Assembly (NCBI GenBank): GCA_017938785.1
Contig: JAGBAU010000071.1
Location: forward strand, 1-8,643
Direction of reading: 5' to 3'
Origin: Clostridia bacterium
GTDB taxonomy: Bacteria > Bacillota_A > Clostridia > Christensenellales > Aristaeellaceae
Length of the DNA stretch: 8,643 nucleotides
The notes beneath the pieces are model-generated. The model worked only from the letters and a program-made list of their open reading frames with translations. It ran no database searches and was not told the origin of the DNA. Positions 1 through 5,295 of the stretch are shown here, piece after piece. Position 1 is the stretch's first letter. Every line of letters begins with the position of its first letter. The position numbers were made by a program, and so were the translations under genes.

Positions 1-44
1 AGGATCATCTGCCTTCTCTTCTTGGGGTAATTGCGTCTTGCCAT
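1..44 (-). CDS. 5' end of a leftward gene (partial), basic N-terminus
   Basis: Only the first 14 codons are visible, reading leftward off the window edge: M-A-R-R-N-Y-P-K-K-R-R-Q-M-I. The start is well supported: on the minus strand AAAGGAGGA lies about 6 bases before the ATG at 44-42. The gene diverges from the repressor at 143, so by position it would be the first gene of the lytic/early operon (Cro, excisionase or antirepressor type). The product cannot be named from so short a piece. The basic start (five Arg and two Lys in 14 residues) fits a nucleic-acid-binding protein but proves nothing. Confidence 0.6.
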   Translation of the reverse strand, partial: MARRNYPKKRRQMI

Positions 45-65
45 TGTGGTTCCTCCTTTGTTAAA

Positions 66-113
66 TCGCATTGTTCTTGCTTAATATCATTGACATAGCA
101 ATTTTCTTGCTAT
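66..113. repeat. Two operator-like inverted repeats in the divergent control region
   Basis: Copy 1 at 66-82 is TCGCATTGTTCTTGCTT and copy 2 at 97-113 is TAGCAATTTTCTTGCTA. They agree at 13 of 17 positions and lie 31 bases apart, about three helical turns. Copy 2 is a perfect 6-bp palindrome arm pair (TAGCAA/TTGCTA) around a 5-base centre and sits inside the repressor promoter. Copy 1 lies toward the leftward gene. This is the usual layout of CI/Cro operators that control both divergent genes. Binding by the product of 143-493 is inferred. Confidence 0.75.
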
Positions 114-118
114 ATAAT
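90..118 (+). promoter_or_regulatory. Consensus sigma-A promoter for the repressor
   Basis: TTGACA (90-95), a 17-base spacer and TATAAT (113-118), a perfect match to the housekeeping consensus. The expected start is near 125, giving a short leader with AAGGGGTGAT before the ATG at 143. The spacer contains a perfect inverted repeat (97-113), so a bound repressor would cover the promoter. Confidence 0.9.
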
Positions 119-142
119 GTATAAAAAAAGGGGTGATGCTTA

Positions 143-493
143 ATGGTGGATGAAGTGAAAAAACGTGCATTCGGTCGCAGGTTGAAAATGATCCGTGAGC
201 GCGTTGGTCTTACCCAAACGGCGCTCGGCCATAAAACCGGCATTTCGCAGAACCGCATTTCCAACTGGGAACTTGGGTATGCATACCCGGATGTGGAGCA
301 TCTGGTGCTGCTGGCAGATGGCCTTGGCTGCAGTGTGGATGAACTGGTAGGTTATCCGCATGCCGGCCTGAGTGATTATGAATACAAACTCATCGAAAAG
401 ATTCGCCGCATCGATGATGACGGAATGCACACCGTGGAAGCCGTGATCGATAGCCAACTTCTGCGGCTCGGCTGTTCGATGACTGAAATTTAG
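143..493 (+). CDS. XRE/Cro-CI family repressor, 116 aa
   Basis: A DNA-binding regulator, probably the lysogeny repressor. The HTH_3 fold covers residues 9-68, with the turn region TQTALGHK (24-31) and the recognition helix SQNRISNWE (35-43), then the typical AYPD...LLADGLGCSVDELVG ending. About 45 further residues are helical with no recognisable domain. There is no LexA/S24 peptidase domain with Ser-Lys dyad, so self-cleavage during the SOS response is not expected and induction must work in another way. The ATG at 143 is preceded by AAGGGGTGAT at good spacing. The gene is first in a plus-strand lysogeny operon, diverges from the leftward gene at 44, and its promoter holds an operator, so it is probably autoregulated. 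An immunity repressor is likeliest; a Cro-like role is possible. Confidence 0.85.
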   Translation: MVDEVKKRAFGRRLKMIRERVGLTQTALGHKTGISQNRISNWELGYAYPDVEHLVLLADGLGCSVDELVGYPHAGLSDYEYKLIEKIRRIDDDGMHTVEAVIDSQLLRLGCSMTEI

Positions 494-711
494 CACAGTA
501 TTTGGCATATGACAAGGGTATTTGGTTACTGCTCCCATGTCTTAGGATGCCGAAACGACACCCCCTGACTCCTCAAGAACAGAATCCAAATACCCAAATT
601 CAGGTATCAGGCTTCCAAACAGAAGCGAAAATCACCTCTTTTCGGGTATTGGACTTCCAATTTGTGCCGGAAGCAAGATTCCGGTGCGTCTCCCGAATTG
701 AGGTGATTTTA
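494..711 (+). promoter_or_regulatory. Structured intercistronic leader that can hide a ribosome site
   Basis: These 218 non-coding bases lie between the repressor and the membrane HTH gene. They hold a foldable element: outer stem AATCACCTCTTTTCGGG (630-646) with CCCGAATTGAGGTGATT (692-708), 15 of 17 pairs with two T/T mismatches; hairpin ATTGGA/TCCAAT (648-653/656-661); hairpin CCGGAA/TTCCGG (667-672/679-684). Together they form a three-way junction. The outer stem contains the Shine-Dalgarno sequence GAGGTGAT (700-707) of the GTG start at 712. A competing strand, CCAAATACCC (586-595), pairs perfectly with GGGTATTTGG (516-525) and, with one bulge, with GGGTATTGG (644-652), which would open the junction. 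The related GGTATCAGGCTTCCAA (603-618) and GGTATTGGACTTCCAA (645-660) match at 13 of 16. No consensus promoter was seen, so the repressor promoter probably reads through. Confidence 0.6.
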
Positions 712-1347
712 GTGCAGCAAAGCACGGAATTTAAGCTGAATAGCAAGGTTCTATTTGATAAAATCGAAGCAATCAAGAAGAACCCGCCGCCAGAAGTGCT
801 GGAATACAAGGCGGCACACCCGGAATTTAAAACTGTAAACTGCGCGCTGCTCGCAGAATACATCGGTTTGTCCGAGAAAACACTCACGAATTTGAAGCTT
901 GGTAAGCTTACCGACAGCAACTGCTCCACCATCTGGCTGATCTGTACAACGCTTGGAATTGATCTGCGGGATTACTTCGGCACGCCGCGTAAAGCTGACT
1001 GCAACCCAGATGAATGCAGCAGCCACGCGCAGGCCCGGCTGGATGAAAAGCGCCAGCGCATCACGGAGCTTGAAGCGCTGTACGATGATGCAGATAAGCG
1101 GCTTGTCAACCTGCGCACCATCATCAAGGATCAGAGCGCGGAGCTGGGCGCAGCCAATGCCAAGGTGGATGTGCTGGAGCGCCTGATCGCAGAAAAGGAC
1201 AACCGCATCATCAGCGGCGGCAAGGGTATAACCACAAGAAACATCATCATCTGTGCGCTGGGCATTGCGCTGGTAATCACGCTTGCGCTGGCGATCTACT
1301 TCCTGTGGGAAGCCCTGCATCCGTACTCAGGGAATATCAGGGTATAA
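712..1347 (+). CDS. Membrane-anchored HTH/coiled-coil protein, 211 aa
   Basis: The order of parts is clear. A helical N-terminus is followed by an HTH-like region at about 41-90 (CALLAEYIGLSEKTLTNLK, then STIWLICTTLGIDLRDYFG, which is Cro/CI-like). A charged coiled coil covers about 105-167, and a single transmembrane helix about 177-199 (NIIICALGIALVITLALAIY), leaving a short outside tail. This predicts a DNA-binding head held at the inner face of the membrane. I chose GTG at 712 because GAGGTGAT sits 4 bases upstream. The open frame runs back to a TTG at 502, but that stretch has no good ribosome site, an implausible composition, and contains the foldable leader. The gene follows the repressor, probably in one transcript. 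HTH/coiled-coil/TM proteins recur in Clostridia phages (from memory); their role is unknown to me. Superinfection exclusion or membrane-state sensing are guesses. Confidence 0.75.
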   Translation: MQQSTEFKLNSKVLFDKIEAIKKNPPPEVLEYKAAHPEFKTVNCALLAEYIGLSEKTLTNLKLGKLTDSNCSTIWLICTTLGIDLRDYFGTPRKADCNPDECSSHAQARLDEKRQRITELEALYDDADKRLVNLRTIIKDQSAELGAANAKVDVLERLIAEKDNRIISGGKGITTRNIIICALGIALVITLALAIYFLWEALHPYSGNIRV

Positions 1348-1378
1348 AAAAATACCAGCTGCATCAGCAGCCGGTATT
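1345..1378 (-). terminator. Intrinsic terminator, minus-strand orientation
   Basis: Stem AATACC-a-GCTGC (1351-1362), loop ATCA and GCAGC-c-GGTATT (1367-1378). Read on the minus strand, the hairpin is followed by a T run (complement of the A run 1346-1352). On the plus strand there is no T run after it, so it should not stop the plus operon efficiently. It starts right behind the stop codon of the membrane HTH gene and would block transcripts running antisense from the integrase side. Confidence 0.6.
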
Positions 1379-1380
1379 CC

Positions 1381-1446
1381 GAAGTGGCAGGTAGTGCCAT
1401 ACTTCGCTCACGCAAGCTTAGTATAGCATATTTCCTGCCACCTTTC
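1381..1446 (+). promoter_or_regulatory. Extended imperfect hairpin upstream of the integrase
   Basis: GTGGCAGG (1384-1391) pairs with CCTGCCAC (1434-1441). TGCCATACT (1395-1403) pairs with AGTATAGCA (1420-1428) at 8 of 9 positions. The result is a 17-bp interrupted stem around a 16-base loop. A shorter alternative is GAAGT-GGCA (1381-1389) with TGCC and ACTTC (1395-1405). No T run follows, so it is not a standard terminator. It ends 12 bases before the integrase ribosome site (1454-1463). It may be a leader structure limiting integrase translation or a protein-binding palindrome. No consensus promoter was seen, although AT-rich hexamers around 1420-1432 could serve. Confidence 0.45.
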
Positions 1447-1468
1447 AAGTGTTGAGGGGTGATTCTTT

Positions 1469-2608
1469 TTGTTGTGCAGAAAATGTACTTTGGAAATTGC
1501 AGACGGCTCATTGTTCTGCAACTGGTGCGGTGCAAAGCAGTCCGCTGTCCTAGACCGCAAAAAGCGCAGCGTCAAGCGGCGCGGCAATGGCCAGGGAACC
1601 GTTTTTAAGCGTGGAAAGTGCTGGACTATCGAAGTTGTCTGCGGTTGGAATGCCGACGGCAAAAGGATCCGCAAAACCAAGGGCGGTTTTTCTACCAAGA
1701 AGGAAGCCCTGGAATACATTCCCAAGCTGCGAAATCAGCCTGCCACCGCCTCTCGCAGTCTCGCATATTACTACAATTCCTGGTCTAAGTCCGATCTCGT
1801 CAAGCTCTCCTCGTCCAAACAAACGGCTTACCGCATCGCCTGGAACAAGCTCTCCGATATTCATAGCATGGCCATTTCCGATCTGAGCATCATCCGTCTG
1901 CGCGATATTGTAAATGAGGTTGCCCCCACATATTATCCCGCCCGTGATATAAAGTCGCTGCTTTCCCACCTGTTCAAGCTCGCCATCGCAGATCAGCAGA
2001 CCACCGTGAACATGTCCAGCTATATCACGCTTCCAAAGCTCGATGAAAAGGAGCAGCAGCCCTGGAACATGGACGAGCTCGCTGTTATCTGGAATGCCTT
2101 CGACAATGAAAACGTCGTCGCAGCCTATTTGCTCCTGATGATCTATTCCGGCATGATGCCCGGCGAGCTCTGCATTTGCACCAAAGGCATGGTGAATCTT
2201 GAATCCCGCCTCATCAGCGGCGGCGGCCTCAAGACCGGCATACGCAAAAAGACGCCCATCGTCATTGCGGATGTTCTCATTCCTGTTCTTGATCGTATCT
2301 TTACTTATACGCCCGAATCAGCATCGCAGCGGATCCTCTATACAGACAGATGGACCTTCTATGATGATTATCATGATTTCACCCGAGAATACCATTTGCG
2401 TGATCTTCCCATGTACTCCTGCCGTCACACCACCGCTACCGCCCTTGCTATCGGAACAGATGTGGCTCCTTCCGTCATTCAGAAGGTCATGCGCCACGCC
2501 CGCTTTACAACCACACAGCGCTATATTCACCCGGATATGGCTGATTCGATCAGCGCAGTCAACAAGATACAGCAGCCCGCGCGCCCCCGCAACGCGTCTA
2601 CAGGTTGA
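1469..2608 (+). CDS. int: Tyrosine site-specific integrase with N-terminal zinc ribbon, 379 aa
   Basis: Integrates and excises the phage at the attachment site directly downstream. The N-terminus has a zinc ribbon (C3, C6, C17, C20), then an AP2-like arm-binding region (about 38-85: GNGQGTVFKRGKCW...GGFSTKKEAL), a core-binding domain (about 97-190) and the catalytic domain (about 198-370). Visible catalytic positions are K255 (GGLKTG), R319 and H320 (SCRHTT), H343 (MRHARF) and nucleophile Y352 (QRYIHP). Two positions are unusual: the first Arg, normally in an RPGEL motif, reads M230 (MMPGEL), and the first His of HxxRH reads Y316. The start is TTG at 1469 or 1472 with GAGGGGTGAT just upstream; either keeps the zinc ribbon. 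The stop at 2606-2608 is 3 bases from the first arm repeat. The gene is full length and open, so it is probably functional. Confidence 0.93.
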   Translation: MLCRKCTLEIADGSLFCNWCGAKQSAVLDRKKRSVKRRGNGQGTVFKRGKCWTIEVVCGWNADGKRIRKTKGGFSTKKEALEYIPKLRNQPATASRSLAYYYNSWSKSDLVKLSSSKQTAYRIAWNKLSDIHSMAISDLSIIRLRDIVNEVAPTYYPARDIKSLLSHLFKLAIADQQTTVNMSSYITLPKLDEKEQQPWNMDELAVIWNAFDNENVVAAYLLLMIYSGMMPGELCICTKGMVNLESRLISGGGLKTGIRKKTPIVIADVLIPVLDRIFTYTPESASQRILYTDRWTFYDDYHDFTREYHLRDLPMYSCRHTTATALAIGTDVAPSVIQKVMRHARFTTTQRYIHPDMADSISAVNKIQQPARPRNASTG

Positions 2609-2611
2609 TTT

Positions 2612-2633
2612 CTATTACCAACCTATTACCAAC
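2612..2633 (+). repeat. Left integrase arm-site pair
   Basis: Two perfect copies of CTATTACCAAC, 2612-2622 and 2623-2633, directly abutting with an 11-base period, 3 bases after the integrase stop codon. The same 11-mer recurs twice on the far side of the tRNA fragment in the same orientation. These are most likely the sites bound by the integrase N-terminal domain. Confidence 0.75.
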
Positions 2634-2684
2634 ACAATTTTCAAAAAGTGCGTATTTTCAGGGCTTCTCAGCCTCGGAACCCTG

Positions 2685-2746
2685 CCCTGCTAAGGGAGTA
2701 GGGTGGGATAACTGCCGCGAGGGTTCAAATCCCTCCTTCTCCGCCA
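2685..2746 (+). other. attP core: 3' two-thirds of tRNA-Ser(GCT)
   Basis: From the anticodon arm onward this reads as a tRNA-Ser: anticodon loop CTGCTAA (2687-2693, anticodon GCT 2689-2691), a long variable arm, T arm GAGGG-TTCAAAT-CCCTC (2719-2735), acceptor strand CTTCTCC (2736-2742), discriminator G and CCA (2744-2746). The 5' half is absent: no matching GGAGAAG acceptor strand or D arm lies upstream. The 5' anticodon stem already fails to pair at 2684 (G against G2696), which places the left edge of tRNA identity near 2685. It is not a working tRNA gene. It is the segment that restores the host tRNA 3' end after integration. Confidence 0.88.
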
Positions 2747-2906
2747 CACGCTCTGGAAGTTGTTGATTTTCAACATATTTCAGGGCTTTTTCATGCTCTA
2801 TTTTAGTGTTTTTGCTCAATTTTCTATCATCTAGGCTTACTATTTAATTCTGCTACTAGGCTTCAATAATTCCCTGTAATTCCTTTAAATTCTTCAAAAT
2901 TCCGTT

Positions 2907-2929
2907 CTATTACCAACGCTATTACCAAC
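2907..2929 (+). repeat. Right integrase arm-site pair
   Basis: Two perfect copies of CTATTACCAAC (2907-2917, 2919-2929) with a 12-base period, in the same orientation as the left pair and about 161 bases beyond the core. They end 13 bases before the bidirectional terminator. Confidence 0.75.
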
Positions 2930-2942
2930 GTATTCAGCAAAT

Positions 2943-2969
2943 AAAACCGGGGCAAAGCCCCGGTTTTAT
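2943..2969. terminator. Bidirectional intrinsic terminator
   Basis: AAAACCGGGGC (2943-2953), loop AAA, GCCCCGGTTTT (2957-2967): 11 bp, GC-rich, with A and T runs at the stem ends so it works both ways. It overlaps the stop codon (2966-2968) of the last late-cluster gene and separates minus-strand transcription from attP and the converging integrase transcript. Confidence 0.9.
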
Positions 2970-3769
2970 TGTTCAGGAATGATCTCCATGTATTTGCGAA
3001 GCTTATGCTCTCCTGCATCCTCGTCGCAGAGAAACGCTTCTGCAAGCTTACCGTAGAACTCCGGCTTGTCTACGCCTTCCTTCTTTGCTACCTTGCAGTA
3101 ATCGGCATACATCGCATTCATGGCTACGTAGAATTCCCAGTTCTTGCAGCGCGGGCAAGCCATCTTGCGGATCTGTTCCGTTATTGCCACAGAGAATTTT
3201 TCACCATGCCTCTCTTCGCCGCCCTCCTGCTCTGTATACTTCATTCCCTTTACCCACTTGCGTGCGGTTCGTTCATCTACAGGCTGATCCATCGCCTCAT
3301 GGCGGTCGCCATGGTATGCAGGTTTGTTCATCGCTCCTGGTGCGTATATGGTTCCCTTGGCATAGATATCTCCGTAGCCGTTTCCGCCACGCATCTCAGA
3401 ACCCGCACTATAAGCTCGGCCGTCTTCTTCATCTTCATAGTCCACGTCATCAGCTGTCATGTATCGGCCTCGGCTATCCCTCTGGCGCCGGGCTTCCGTG
3501 CCATATGCGTTCATCTGACCGCCGGCATTACCATACATGTATCTGCCCCGGCCTTCTCTCTGGCGGGATTCCGGCCCATAGGCTCCATGCATAGGGGTAT
3601 CCCTACCAGGCTCTACGCCATGGCCAAGTGCAGGCGCATTGCCGTTCATGTCGCGGTCGTAACCGATCATGCGCCTGCCGTTTCCGCCGCCATACTCAGA
3701 CTGGTTGCGGCTGCGATCCTGCGCCGTGCGCTGAAGCATCATCATCTTCATGCCAGGACTCATTGCCAT
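2966..3769 (-). CDS. Unrecognised phage protein, Gly/Arg/Met/Tyr-rich with a C-terminal CxxC domain, 267 aa
   Basis: The start is ATG at 3769, with GGAAGGAGGTG about 5 bases upstream; an earlier in-frame start 16 codons up lies inside the preceding gene. Residues 1-165 are low-complexity and probably disordered, rich in Gly, Arg, Met and Tyr. They include a direct repeat ending RGRYM (68-78 and 94-104, 26 residues apart) and an acidic patch near 107-117. Residues 166-267 look folded: W172, C205-x-x-C208 (CPRCKNWEFY), C225 and C248 within predicted helices. The gene is last in the minus-strand cluster, one base after the stop of its neighbour, so it is translated with it. The function is unknown. 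The Arg/Gly-rich half could bind nucleic acid or a virion surface, which is only inference. Confidence 0.85.
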   Translation of the reverse strand: MAMSPGMKMMMLQRTAQDRSRNQSEYGGGNGRRMIGYDRDMNGNAPALGHGVEPGRDTPMHGAYGPESRQREGRGRYMYGNAGGQMNAYGTEARRQRDSRGRYMTADDVDYEDEEDGRAYSAGSEMRGGNGYGDIYAKGTIYAPGAMNKPAYHGDRHEAMDQPVDERTARKWVKGMKYTEQEGGEERHGEKFSVAITEQIRKMACPRCKNWEFYVAMNAMYADYCKVAKKEGVDKPEFYGKLAEAFLCDEDAGEHKLRKYMEIIPEQ

Positions 3770-3770
3770 A

Positions 3771-4190
3771 TTATACACCTCCTTCCGCAGGCGCTGCAGC
3801 AGGTGCAGTGCCGTCAATAGCGGTCAGGTTGCTGGTTACCGGGCAGCATCCCTTGGGCATGCCAAGCATGCGGAACGCGCCGCCGGTCGCCGTGGTAGAT
3901 ACGCAGGTCGCGTACTTGGTGCGGGTGCGAATCAGGTTCGCGGTCAACTGCGCGCCGTAGCGGTTGGTCAGCGGATATTCTACCGTACCGGCGCCGATGG
4001 TTACGACCACAGGTGCTGTGATGGTGGTTTCTGCCGGGATCGCCTGCGCCACAACGATGCAATACTTCTGGGCTGCATTATAGCTGCCTGCGGGAAGGTT
4101 GATCGTGAGCGTGCCATCTGCGAAGGTGACGGCCTGAGACAGGATCAGCTTCGGGCAGAGATGACAGATATAGTTGTCATTGCATGCCAT
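3771..4190 (-). CDS. Unrecognised Cys-containing beta-rich phage protein, 139 aa
   Basis: The start is ATG at 4190 with AGGTGGTGA 5 bases upstream; GTG codons slightly further up are possible but overlap that ribosome site. The N-terminus carries C3 and a C9-x-x-C12 pair (YICHLCPKL), with further Cys at 44, 96, 115 and 116. The body alternates Thr/Val/Ile strands with turn residues (TLTINLPAGSY, TTITAPVVVTIGAGT, EYPLTNRYGAQL), as in a compact beta-sandwich, and the tail is Ala/Pro/Gly-rich (122-139). No signal peptide or membrane segment is seen. The reading frame begins right behind the 75-aa gene and ends one base before the 267-aa gene. A minor virion or decoration protein is a possibility; I do not recognise the family by name. 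Confidence 0.85.
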   Translation of the reverse strand: MACNDNYICHLCPKLILSQAVTFADGTLTINLPAGSYNAAQKYCIVVAQAIPAETTITAPVVVTIGAGTVEYPLTNRYGAQLTANLIRTRTKYATCVSTTATGGAFRMLGMPKGCCPVTSNLTAIDGTAPAAAPAEGGV

Positions 4191-4191
4191 A

Positions 4192-4419
4192 TCATTCACC
4201 ACCTATCGCATAGCCAATACCGGCCGGTATCGGTTCCTTCGGCTTGCTGATGTTGGCCATCATTTCCGTCAAGGTATCCATGTAAGGCTTTTCGTTGATG
4301 TCCGCAAGCGCCCTGAGCACGCCCACATACTGTCCAAGCTCAAAGATGGTTACATTGCTCAGATCCATAGTCATAAGCCGATCAAGCATTTTCTGCTTTA
4401 CATCGATAATGTTTGCCAT
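4192..4419 (-). CDS. Small helical phage protein of unknown function, 75 aa
   Basis: The start at 4419 has AAAGGAGGT at ideal spacing. The protein is almost wholly helical (residues 1-58), with amphipathic stretches such as VKQKMLDRLMTMDLSN and FELGQYVGVLRALADINE, and a Pro/Gly tail (60-75). There are no Cys residues and no membrane helix. Its stop sits inside the ribosome site region of the 139-aa gene, so the two are probably translationally coupled. The size and shape suit a small oligomeric adaptor or chaperone, but no function can be assigned. Confidence 0.82.
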   Translation of the reverse strand: MANIIDVKQKMLDRLMTMDLSNVTIFELGQYVGVLRALADINEKPYMDTLTEMMANISKPKEPIPAGIGYAIGGE

Positions 4420-4438
4420 ATTCTACCTCCTTTAATCA

Positions 4439-4461
4439 GGGCGGAGGGGTTACCTCCGCCC
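4439..4461. other. GC-rich intergenic hairpin
   Basis: GGGCGGAGG (4439-4447), a 5-base loop and CCTCCGCCC (4453-4461), a perfect 9-bp stem. No T run follows on either strand, so it is a poor terminator. On the minus-strand mRNA it lies between the stop of the 247-aa gene (4493) and the ribosome site of the 75-aa gene, where it may protect upstream mRNA from 3' decay or lower downstream expression. Confidence 0.65.
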
Positions 4462-4492
4462 GAAGTCACCCGTCAAGCGGGGAAATGGTCGA

Positions 4493-5236
4493 TCAGAAGC
4501 CGCAGCCGCAACCGTTGTTGCCATAGCCCACGCCGGTGGGGTTGCCATAGCAGCAGTTGGGGTTGGGTACGACGTACGCCGGTACGGGGCAGTCACGGCC
4601 CAGACGGCGGATCAGTTCTGCGGTCTGAGCTTCCTGGTTGGCAGTAATGAAGGCATTCTGCTGTGCCTGGGAAGCGGCAAACTTCAGGGACTGGTTCTCG
4701 GCAGTCAGGGTGGTGATCTTATCGTTGACAAGGAAGTCAAGGATGCTGCGGGTGTTGGCGTTCTGGTTGTCGGTGATGTCGCGGGCCACGTTCTGGATCA
4801 GGTTGCGGGTGTCGCATGCCTGGGTAGCCATGTCGTAGCGCACGTTCTGGATGGCGTTCTGAGTCTGGCAGCAGCAATCGGAAATGGAGTGCTGCAGGTT
4901 GCATAGGCCGCTGTCCACGCCGTGGAAGCCGTTGGTGATGGTGTTGTTCAGGTTGTAGGTCGCATCGCAGATGCCCTGCTGGATGGCGGTAATGCCGCCG
5001 GTGATGTTGTTCAGAGCGAAGCCTTCGTTGATGTCTGCGCGGGTAGCCATGCCCTGCAGGCCAGCACCGCCCCAGCCGCCGTAGCCGCCGCCCATGCCGC
5101 CCCAGCCGAACAGGCTGGCTACGACAATCAGGCCCAGCAGACCGCCCCAGCCACCGTCAAAGCCGAAGCCGCCACCGTTGTTGTTGCAATTGGAATCCGT
5201 GCCCATTGCATAGCCCATTGCGAAGTCATTGTCCAT
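4493..5236 (-). CDS. Gly/Cys/Asn-rich membrane-associated phage protein, 247 aa
   Basis: The start is ATG at 5236, after CACAGGAGGT at good spacing. Residues 20-62 are a Gly/Trp-rich segment containing a hydrophobic stretch (LLGLIVVASLFGW, 33-45) that could cross or dip into a membrane. Residues 66-205 form a long helical region rich in Asn, Gln, Asp and Thr with Cys at 90, 112, 121-123 and 141 (SDCCCQTQNAIQN), resembling an oligomeric coiled coil. The C-terminus (214-247) is Cys/Gly/Pro-rich and ends GCGCGF. Twelve Cys in a phage protein suggests disulfides or metal binding. Similar proteins recur in gut Firmicutes phages (from memory) without a known role. It sits mid-cluster after a 59-base gap. 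A virion or envelope-associated role is a guess. Confidence 0.85.
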   Translation of the reverse strand: MDNDFAMGYAMGTDSNCNNNGGGFGFDGGWGGLLGLIVVASLFGWGGMGGGYGGWGGAGLQGMATRADINEGFALNNITGGITAIQQGICDATYNLNNTITNGFHGVDSGLCNLQHSISDCCCQTQNAIQNVRYDMATQACDTRNLIQNVARDITDNQNANTRSILDFLVNDKITTLTAENQSLKFAASQAQQNAFITANQEAQTAELIRRLGRDCPVPAYVVPNPNCCYGNPTGVGYGNNGCGCGF

Positions 5237-5295
5237 AGGTGATACCTCCTGTGAATGTATTTATTCAAACGGCGCGTGCACTCACCGTGTGAACC

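Larger units (their letters stand above)
2609..2942. other. Probable complete phage attachment site (attP)
   Basis: This 334-base gap without a gene lies between the integrase stop and the terminator of the late cluster. It contains a 3' tRNA-Ser core (2685-2746) with paired integrase arm repeats on the left (2612-2633) and right (2907-2929). The right half (2750-2906) is AT-rich and holds two copies of CTAGGCTT (2831-2838, 2856-2863), a TGTTGA/TCAACA palindrome (2761-2775) and several ATTCC/AATTC runs that could bend DNA. TTTCAGGGCTT occurs on both sides of the core (2656-2666, 2778-2788). Because both arms border one core, the arrangement is attP rather than attL or attR. Confidence 0.75.

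Noticed and set aside
502..711. N-terminal extension of the membrane HTH protein from a TTG at 502
   Set aside because: No ribosome site before 502, atypical composition, and the stretch is better explained by the folded leader; GTG at 712 has GAGGTGAT.
751..1320. Minus-strand open frame of 189 codons
   Set aside because: Antisense to the membrane HTH gene, without a ribosome site or domain.
2640..2746. A complete tRNA-Ser gene
   Set aside because: The 3' part is clear, but no acceptor 5' strand or D arm exists upstream and the 5' anticodon stem mismatches at 2684, so it is only a 3' fragment.
2612..2929. CRISPR array from the repeated CTATTACCAAC
   Set aside because: Repeats are 11 bases, in abutting pairs without spacers, and symmetric around an attachment core.
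2969..3820. Long plus-strand open frame of 283 codons opposite the 267-aa gene
   Set aside because: No ribosome site, skewed Ala/His/Arg composition, and exact overlap with a minus-strand gene that has a strong ribosome site; it is a mirror frame.
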